NCBI GenBank assembly: GCA_027002755.1
Contig: JALWZI010000186.1
Coordinates: forward strand, 1-15,609
DNA from: Campylobacteraceae bacterium
GTDB taxonomy: Bacteria; Campylobacterota; Campylobacteria; Campylobacterales; Sulfurovaceae
Direction: 5' to 3'
Length of the DNA stretch: 15,609 nt
Below, piece after piece: positions 1-4,760 of the stretch (within the stretch, counting starts at the first letter, position 1; every line of letters starts with the position of its first letter). Both the position numbers and the translations under genes were made by a program. Below the pieces are notes generated by a model, which saw only the letters and a list, made by a program, of their open reading frames with translations, was not told the DNA's origin and did not search any database.

Positions 1-1
1 G

Positions 2-520
2 ATCAAGAGGATCGAAGCGGCTTCGAAACGTCTGGCACGGCTCTATCGGGAGCTCTCCTACAATATCAAGCGCCAGATCGCTCCCGTGGAGCGGGAACGT
101 TTCGACCTGGCGGAAGTGGTGGCGGAGCGGGCAGGCTTTTTCCGCGAGATGGGGCGCAACCCTATCACAACTGAACTGGAATCAAGCCCCATTGTCGCCG
201 ACAGAATCGGCCTGGAGCAGGTCCTGGACAATCTCCTGGAAAACGCCATGAAATACTCCGATAAAGAGGCGCCGATTCTGATCCGGCTTCAGGGAGGAGA
301 ACTGTCGATCCGGGACTCCGGGATCGGAATGGACGAGAACGAGATCCTTCGGATCTATGAACGGTACTATCAGAGTGACCGGAATGTCAAAGGGGAAGGG
401 ATCGGCCTGGCTCTGGTGAAGCGTTACTGCGACGATGAAGGGATCGGATTGCGTATCCGTTCCACTCCGGGAGAGGGGACCGAGGTGAGCCTCGATTTCA
501 GCGGAAAAGTTACCGGGTAA
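2..520 (+). CDS. Sensor histidine kinase, C-terminal part (5' end outside window)
   Basis: The reading frame is open from base 2 to the stop at 518-520, so the gene enters from the left. A GTG at 86 could be mistaken for a start, but the preceding 28 codons read as the second helix of a DHp dimerisation domain (IKRIEAASKRLARLYREL), so the piece is simply truncated. The rest is a HATPase_c domain: N box (QVLDNLLENAMKYS), G1 box (DSGIGM) and G2 box (GEGIGLALVKRY), followed by a typical C-terminal strand (GEGTEVSLDF). The phospho-accepting histidine and any sensor or membrane part lie outside the window. By family it autophosphorylates from ATP and passes phosphate to a response regulator. The partner could be the regulator 35 bases downstream or one encoded further upstream. 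The kinase assignment is firm; the signal is unknown. Confidence 0.92.
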   Translation: MKRIEAASKRLARLYRELSYNIKRQIAPVERERFDLAEVVAERAGFFREMGRNPITTELESSPIVADRIGLEQVLDNLLENAMKYSDKEAPILIRLQGGELSIRDSGIGMDENEILRIYERYYQSDRNVKGEGIGLALVKRYCDDEGIGLRIRSTPGEGTEVSLDFSGKVTG

Positions 521-542
521 TTCTTTGTACATGTTGAGGTAA

Positions 543-548
543 TATAAT
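543..548 (+). promoter_or_regulatory. Possible -10 box (TATAAT) just ahead of the response regulator
   Basis: A perfect TATAAT ends only 7 bases before the ATG at 556. A start site at the usual distance would fall at or next to the ATG, giving an almost leaderless mRNA. No convincing -35 hexamer is visible. The only Shine-Dalgarno-like string (GAGG, 536-539) is 16 bases from the ATG, too far for normal use. The box may be chance in a short AT-rich gap. Confidence 0.35.
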
Positions 549-555
549 CATCACC

Positions 556-1203
556 ATGAAAATATTGCTGCTGGAAGATGATACGGTATTGGGTGAGAGC
601 CTCCAGGAGTATCTGGAGATGGAGGGATTCGAGGTGGAGCGGGTCACCCACGGAGAGGAGGTCTTCGACCGGACCTTCGAAACGACCTACGATCTCTATA
701 TCCTGGATATCAATGTCCCCGATATCAACGGCCTGGAGGTGTTGCGGGAGCTCTACGAGGCGGAGGACCGTACCCCGGCCATCTACATCTCCGCACTGAC
801 GGATATCCGAACTATCACCCAGGGCTTTGACCTGGGGGCGATCGACTACCTCAAAAAACCTTTCGATCCCGAGGAACTCTTATTGCGGATCCGTCGTCAT
901 TTCCAGCAGTCGATCGATCCGGCAGGTCAGGTATTGCGTTACGGGTCGCTGCGATTTGAGCCTGAAAGCGGCAAAGTCCAGATGAAGGATGGAGAGAGCT
1001 TTTATCTGGGTGAGATCCAGGGACGGATCTTCCAGACGCTGTTGGAGCGGGAGGGACAGCTGGTACCTACGCAGGAGTTGCTGGATCTGCTGGAGCGCTC
1101 CAACCTGAACGCACTGCGTGTTACGATGGCCAAGCTTAAAAAACGGCTGGGGATTACCATCTCCAATGTTCGGGGACAGGGGTATCTGCTTGAAAAAGTA
1201 TGA
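556..1203 (+). CDS. OmpR/PhoB-type two-component response regulator
   Basis: 215 residues, the usual OmpR-family length. An N-terminal receiver domain covers about residues 1-115: acidic pair D8/D9, phospho-acceptor D51 (YILDINVP), conserved S79 and K101 (YLKKPF). A winged-helix DNA-binding domain follows at about 125-214, ending LKKRLGITISNVRGQGYLLEK, the typical recognition helix and wing. It should be a cytoplasmic transcription factor controlled by phosphorylation. The only possible start is ATG 556, because an in-frame TGA lies at 535-537. It has no well-placed ribosome binding site. It overlaps the next histidine kinase gene, which is the most likely partner. Target genes cannot be read from the sequence; the adjacent envelope-protein genes are plausible. 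Confidence 0.95.
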   Translation: MKILLLEDDTVLGESLQEYLEMEGFEVERVTHGEEVFDRTFETTYDLYILDINVPDINGLEVLRELYEAEDRTPAIYISALTDIRTITQGFDLGAIDYLKKPFDPEELLLRIRRHFQQSIDPAGQVLRYGSLRFEPESGKVQMKDGESFYLGEIQGRIFQTLLEREGQLVPTQELLDLLERSNLNALRVTMAKLKKRLGITISNVRGQGYLLEKV

Positions 1204-2257
1204 GCTCGAATCCCTTCTCAAGAGCTTTTTCCTCTTTTTCCTGCTGATGGCGGCTCTCTATGTGCTGGTAGCGACGCTGAACTATCGGGATCGTCAGCGG
1301 CAGTTGGAGGAGCGGATCCTCAACGAGATGCGTATTTACAGCTTCCATCCCATCGGGAAGCGGTTCAATGTGGATTTCGAGCTGAAGAAGAATGTCAAAG
1401 ACCTGGTCCATCTCTACAAAGGGGATGAGAGCGTCTACAGCTATTTCGAAATTCCGGGCAGCAAAAAGTATCTGCTGCAGCTCTCCCTCCCCAACAGCCG
1501 GTACGATGCCATGCTGGAGCAGATCCGGGAGGAGAGCTTTTCGGGGTGGATCCTCTATCTGATCGTGATCGCCTCCGTTTCGTTCCTCCTGGCGATCTAC
1601 ACCCTCTATCCGTTCAAAAAGGCCCTGCAGCTCAACGAAGAGTTCGTCCGGGATATCCTCCACGATCTCAATACCCCTCTGAGTTCACTGCGGATCAATC
1701 TCAATATTCTGAAGAAACGACACGGAGAGGAACGCTGTATCCGGCGCATGTTCAGTGCGCTGGGGACCATTCACTCCTTTCAGTCCAATCTCAGGGCCTT
1801 TTTGAGTCGTCAGGAGGGGCAGAAAGAGCCCTTTTCACTCCGGGAGCTTCTGGAAGAGCGTCTGGAGTATTTCCGGGAGCTCTATCCCCGGGTGGATTTC
1901 ATCCTGGATTTTCCCCGGGATCTCATGCTGGAGTGCAACAGAGAAGCCTTCCTGAGGATCATCGAAAACCTGCTGAGCAATGCCGGAAAGTACAACGTCC
2001 CCGGAGGCGAAGTGAAGATCTCTCTGGAGGGGACACAATTGAAGATCGCTGACAGCGGTGTGGGAATGCGACATCCCGAGCGTGCCTTCGACCGCTACTA
2101 CAAAGAGGGGGAACGGGGCTTGGGGCTGGGATTGCATATCGTCAAGAAACTGGCCAAAGAGTTGGGGATCGAAGTCACTCTGAGCAGTCGGGTCAACGAG
2201 GGGACCACGGTGGTTCTGGATCTGAAAGATCTGCCGGTCACACCGACAAAACCATGA
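1190..2257 (+). CDS. Membrane sensor histidine kinase (two TM segments)
   Basis: The preferred start is TTG 1190, giving 355 residues beginning MKKYELESLL. An AGGGG-type ribosome site (about 1178-1183) sits 6-7 bases upstream, and the gene overlaps the regulator by 14 bases. Starts further upstream in the frame would add residues encoded inside the regulator's DNA-binding domain. Visible parts: TM1 at about 9-30 (FFLFFLLMAALYVLVA), a periplasmic sensor of about 85 residues, TM2 at about 120-142 (ILYLIVIASVSFLLAIY), a DHp H box with H158 (ILHDLNTPL), and HATPase with N260 in the N box (IIENLLSNAGKYN), G1 (ADSGVGM) and G2 (RGLGLGLHIVKKL). No HAMP domain is evident, so TM2 leads almost directly into the DHp helix. 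It presumably phosphorylates the regulator just upstream. The sensor domain is not recognised. Confidence 0.93.
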   Translation: MKKYELESLLKSFFLFFLLMAALYVLVATLNYRDRQRQLEERILNEMRIYSFHPIGKRFNVDFELKKNVKDLVHLYKGDESVYSYFEIPGSKKYLLQLSLPNSRYDAMLEQIREESFSGWILYLIVIASVSFLLAIYTLYPFKKALQLNEEFVRDILHDLNTPLSSLRINLNILKKRHGEERCIRRMFSALGTIHSFQSNLRAFLSRQEGQKEPFSLRELLEERLEYFRELYPRVDFILDFPRDLMLECNREAFLRIIENLLSNAGKYNVPGGEVKISLEGTQLKIADSGVGMRHPERAFDRYYKEGERGLGLGLHIVKKLAKELGIEVTLSSRVNEGTTVVLDLKDLPVTPTKP

Positions 2258-2868
2258 CGAACAGGTCACAGCGATCCGGATGGGGCACCGAAGCCTCCCG
2301 AATTTTTGGGAAAACCGTCGAGTTTTTTCATCCGGCAAGAGGGTATGTTCCCTTGCTGTTTCTGGGCTTTCTCCTTGCGATCTGGCTGACGAAGGGGATG
2401 GCGGAGAGCACGGGGCAAATGCCGCTATCCGGATCGAAAGCGGTGAAGACCTCTGCCGCGAAGCGTGTCGAAAAAACCACAGATATCGATGCGTTGATCG
2501 ATGCCTATCGACAGGCGCCTAGGAGGGAGAAAGGGTTGTTGAAGCAGCGGATCCGGTCACGAATCGTCGATCAAGTGACCGGTGAACAGCAAACGACCAT
2601 TGCAGAGGTGATCCGACTTAAAAAACTTCAGGCGGAGGAGAAGCGCTATGCCCGCCGTCACCGTCAATCTTCCGAGAGGACGAAAAAGAGCCAGGGCAAA
2701 CCCGGCAAAAAGAGAACCCGTTCTTCCCGAACCTGCAGGGGCATCGAATGTACTTTTAAGCGTGTGAAGCGGTCTCTGAAGGAGTTTTTCCGCAAAGCTA
2801 CGGCCAAACGTCGGCACCCGGCCAAGAAGCCCAAAGCGGAAGAGGTACTCAAGGGAAAAGTTGAATAG
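2254..2868 (+). CDS. Basic single-TM protein with a DID-LID-Y module, unknown function
   Basis: 204 residues; the ATG overlaps the kinase stop (ATGA), so it is translationally coupled to the two-component genes. I do not recognise a family. Residues about 31-48 (YVPLLFLGFLLAIWLTKG) form one membrane anchor or uncleaved signal. Residues 77-118 carry a predicted helical module (DIDALIDAYRQA, SRI, EQQTTIAEV) also present at residues 250-292 of the exported protein encoded next. From about 125 onward the chain is strongly basic (many K/R, such as KKSQGKPGKKRTRSSRT), with two cysteines (CRGIEC, about 161-166). With the N terminus inside, the basic tail would lie in the periplasm and could bind an anionic polymer such as cell-wall or exopolymer material. 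That role is inference only. Confidence 0.75.
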   Translation: MTNRSQRSGWGTEASRIFGKTVEFFHPARGYVPLLFLGFLLAIWLTKGMAESTGQMPLSGSKAVKTSAAKRVEKTTDIDALIDAYRQAPRREKGLLKQRIRSRIVDQVTGEQQTTIAEVIRLKKLQAEEKRYARRHRQSSERTKKSQGKPGKKRTRSSRTCRGIECTFKRVKRSLKEFFRKATAKRRHPAKKPKAEEVLKGKVE

Positions 2869-2925
2869 TGCCTTTTCCTTTCAACGCTCCGACCTGAGAT
2901 GACCCCCATACTATGGTAAGGGAAG

Positions 2926-2956
2926 TAATTTTTCAGTAATGCGCGAAAATTATAAT
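2926..2956 (+). promoter_or_regulatory. Promoter upstream of the exported Gly/Met/His-rich protein
   Basis: TATAAT at 2951-2956 is preceded by an AT-rich stretch with a T run (TAATTTTT, 2926-2933). This T-rich upstream region with a good -10 and a weak -35 is the usual housekeeping promoter style in Campylobacterota. The predicted start is near 2963, giving a leader of about 29 bases that contains the AAGGAG ribosome site at 2981-2986. No Fnr-like dyad is seen here, unlike the nos promoters. Confidence 0.6.
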
Positions 2957-2991
2957 TGCAATACAACTTAATTATATGAGAAGGAGATATG

Positions 2992-4320
2992 ATGAATATC
3001 ATGCGATTCACCGCCATTGCGGTTCTAAGTGCAGGTCTGCTCGGCGGCTCGGCTCTGGCAGCCGAAAATCAGGCTGACGGCAGTCAGGCCGCTACACAGC
3101 AGGATTCCCAGCAGAAAGGTTCTGCTGCCCAGGGAACGGATGACAAAACCTCCACCGGCGATTCGGCCCAAAAGAGCGATACGCAGCAGAGCTCTTCCGA
3201 GGAAACGACCTCCTCCGACTCCCCTCAGAAGGGAGAAGGGAATTCCCAGGGTAGCGGGGAAAACAGCCAGAAAAGTGACACGGGAAACCCGGAGTCGGCA
3301 AACGATGTCACCGAAGAGAACTTCATGGGCGGGACAGAGAAAGCGAAAGCGGCTGTCGGGCAGGCCCGGGAGCAGGCCCAAACGGCGATGGGAAAGGCCA
3401 AAGATTCAGTGGAAGCTGCAAAAAGTCAGGCCGAAGAGAGTCTGGGAGAGGCAGCTGCCGCCGGAGAGCGTGGTATGGAGAAGGGACAAAGTGCTGTCAA
3501 CGAAGCCGGCAATGGCATTCAAGAAGCGCTCGGGGGAATGACAGGAGCCCAAAAAGGAGGTCAGGCTAACGGCGCCCAGGAGCACTCTGCGGACAAGACT
3601 TCCGCTTCCGGGTCCAAATCCGAGGAGAAGAGTACGGCGAAGGACTCCGATCGACAGCAGTCGGATGAGAAGGCAGAGAATAAGGAAGCCTCCGACGAGA
3701 AAGGATCGGGTACACAGCAGTCCGCGGCCCAGGATCAGGACATCGACGGCCTGATCGATCAGTACAAAAAGGCGACGACCGAAGAGACCTACAAAGTGAT
3801 GAACGAGATCAAGTCCCGAATCGCCACCATGAGTAAGGAACAGCAGCAAAAGACGATCTCCTCCATCCAGCAGGCAACCAAGGCCAAAAGTGCCGCAGCG
3901 GAAAAAGAGGCGAAAGAGCTTGCCAAGCGAGGGAAGAAAAATGTGCAGAGCAAAGCCCGAAAGGCACAGAAAACCGCCAAAACCTCTCAGCATAAAGCCC
4001 GAAAGAGCGCAAAATCGGCCCAGCATCATGCTGAGCACAGTGCCCGGCATCATACCGCCCAGGTCCGCACCCATACCCAATCGGCACTGGGAGCGTTGAG
4101 CAGCGGCCATCACGGCTCTTCCCATCATATGAATGCCATGGATGCCCTCAACGGCAACTTCGGAGGATCCGACGGAGGCGGACACGGTGGACATGGCGGT
4201 CACGGTATGGGCGGCATGGGAGGCTTCGGCGGTGATCACGGCGGCGGCATGGGCGGTGACTCCGGCGGCATGGGCGGCGATTCAGGCGGTATGGGCGGTG
4301 GCGGTATGGGAGGTTTCTGA
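2992..4320 (+). CDS. Exported low-complexity protein with DID-LID-Y module and Gly/Met/His-rich tail
   Basis: 442 residues from ATG 2992; another ATG directly before it (2989) is only 2 bases from AAGGAG (2981-2986), whereas 2992 has the better 5-base gap. Parts in order: Sec signal peptide 1-23 (LLGGSALA, cut before AEN); Q/S/D/E-rich disordered stretch to about 105; Ala-rich amphipathic repeats at about 115-180 (KAKAAVGQAREQAQ), like LEA or apolipoprotein helices; a second disordered stretch; the DID-LID-Y module at 250-292, shared with the preceding protein; a basic Lys/His helix to about 370; a Gly/His/Met tail (HGGHGGHGMGGMGG) with MGGDSGG repeats, ending GGMGGF. It is probably periplasmic or surface-located. 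The tail could bind copper or nickel, which would fit the copper-dependent nos genes downstream, but this is inference. No known family recognised. Confidence 0.8.
   Translation: MNIMRFTAIAVLSAGLLGGSALAAENQADGSQAATQQDSQQKGSAAQGTDDKTSTGDSAQKSDTQQSSSEETTSSDSPQKGEGNSQGSGENSQKSDTGNPESANDVTEENFMGGTEKAKAAVGQAREQAQTAMGKAKDSVEAAKSQAEESLGEAAAAGERGMEKGQSAVNEAGNGIQEALGGMTGAQKGGQANGAQEHSADKTSASGSKSEEKSTAKDSDRQQSDEKAENKEASDEKGSGTQQSAAQDQDIDGLIDQYKKATTEETYKVMNEIKSRIATMSKEQQQKTISSIQQATKAKSAAAEKEAKELAKRGKKNVQSKARKAQKTAKTSQHKARKSAKSAQHHAEHSARHHTAQVRTHTQSALGALSSGHHGSSHHMNAMDALNGNFGGSDGGGHGGHGGHGMGGMGGFGGDHGGGMGGDSGGMGGDSGGMGGGGMGGF
4249..4317 (+). repeat. In-frame 21-bp tandem repeat encoding MGGDSGG
   Basis: Two consecutive 21-base units (4249-4269 and 4270-4290) encode MGGDSGG, followed by degenerate copies MGGGG and MGGF up to the stop. 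Third positions differ between copies, so the repeat is kept at protein level rather than being a fresh DNA duplication. It forms the end of the Gly/Met/His-rich tail. Confidence 0.8.
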
Positions 4321-4562
4321 TGCGTCCGTCCCCCCTCCTGTTTGCATTGGTCACACTGCTTTCTGGAATGGGAAGCTATGCGGCTTCCACCCACCATTCC
4401 CCGGTCGATCGTGATCTCGACGGGGTCTTCGACAACAGGGACCGTTGTCCCCATACTCCCTTTTGGGCATTGGTCAACAGAAACGGCTGTATGATCCACA
4501 GGATCCATCTGCAGAAAAAAGTGATTCGACAGGCCCGAAAAAACTTTTCAAAGAGCCGTTGA
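4320..4562 (+). CDS. Small exported protein with one thrombospondin type 3 motif
   Basis: 80 residues; the ATG shares one base with the preceding stop (TGATG), implying coupled translation. The signal peptide is about 1-21 (LLFALVTLLSGMGSYA). The mature part of about 59 residues contains D30-x-D-x-D-G-V-x-D-x-x-D-x-C43-P (DRDLDGVFDNRDRCPHT) and C57 in NRNGC. This is the calcium-binding TSP type 3 repeat found ahead of OmpA-like domains in many outer-membrane proteins, with C43 and C57 likely forming a disulfide. Here no OmpA domain follows; the chain ends in a short basic helix (KKVIRQARKNFSKSR). It may be a stand-alone calcium-binding envelope protein or a decayed remnant of a longer OmpA-type protein. 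The shared operon suggests it works with the upstream exported protein. Confidence 0.72.
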   Translation: MRPSPLLFALVTLLSGMGSYAASTHHSPVDRDLDGVFDNRDRCPHTPFWALVNRNGCMIHRIHLQKKVIRQARKNFSKSR

Positions 4563-4637
4563 TCGGCTCATATTTCTCTACGCTCGTTCCCTTTTGCCTG
4601 ACAAGGGGACTCTCCACTTTTTCCCGGTTATAAAAAA

Positions 4638-4660
4638 TATAATTGTTAAAAAAACTTAAC
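4638..4660 (+). promoter_or_regulatory. Upstream nosZ promoter -10 with overlapping GTTAA-N6-TTAAC dyad
   Basis: TATAAT at 4638-4643 lies in an AT-rich stretch and would start transcription near 4650. An inverted repeat GTTAA (4645-4649), six bases, TTAAC (4656-4660) sits on that start point, where a bound protein would block it. The TTAAC half is shared with the Fnr-like site of the downstream promoter. This is a sequence-only prediction. Confidence 0.4.
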
Positions 4661-4697
4661 ACAGATCAAGTCCGCTGATCTTTTTTTTCATTAGAAT
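4656..4697 (+). promoter_or_regulatory. nosZ: nosZ promoter with Crp/Fnr (Nss-like) site near -41.5
   Basis: TTAAC-ACAG-ATCAA at 4656-4669 has the 5-4-5 layout of Crp/Fnr-family sites. The right half equals the Fnr half-site ATCAA; the left half equals the TTAAC half reported for the Campylobacter NssR site (TTAAC-N4-GTTAA). The -10 box TAGAAT is at 4692-4697, so the predicted start is near 4704 and the dyad is centred about 41.5 bases upstream, the class II activator position. A T8 run (4681-4688) lies between. Expected regulator: an Fnr/Nss-type factor responding to low oxygen or nitrogen oxides; none is encoded in the window. Confidence 0.6.
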
Positions 4698-4760
4698 TGA
4701 GGCATGCAGGATGGTCTCAAAAGCCCATACTGTGTGATCAATCTAACAAAGGAGCGTGGA

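Noticed and set aside
1118..1189. ATG 1118 as the start of the second histidine kinase
   Set aside because: It would add 24 residues encoded within the regulator's DNA-binding domain in another frame, before the first membrane segment; TTG 1190 has a good ribosome site.
2854..2885. Possible terminator after the basic membrane protein gene
   Set aside because: Two competing weak stems (GGAAAAG/CTTTTCC and GTTGAA/TTCAAC) with loops of 11 and 14 bases and no proper T run; too weak to call.
3100..3730. Possible CRISPR or DNA repeat array in the Q/S/K-rich part of the exported protein gene
   Set aside because: The repetitive look comes from biased amino acid composition; no regularly spaced identical DNA repeats are present.
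4589..4608. CCCTT...AAGGG hairpin after the TSP3 mini-protein gene
   Set aside because: Only 5 pairs with a 9-base loop, and the T run follows too far away; not a convincing terminator.
4704..4760. Upstream ATG (4704) as the nosZ start
   Set aside because: It would precede the signal peptide by 19 residues, lacks a ribosome site and coincides with the predicted transcript start; ATG 4761 has AAAGGAG and an immediate signal peptide.
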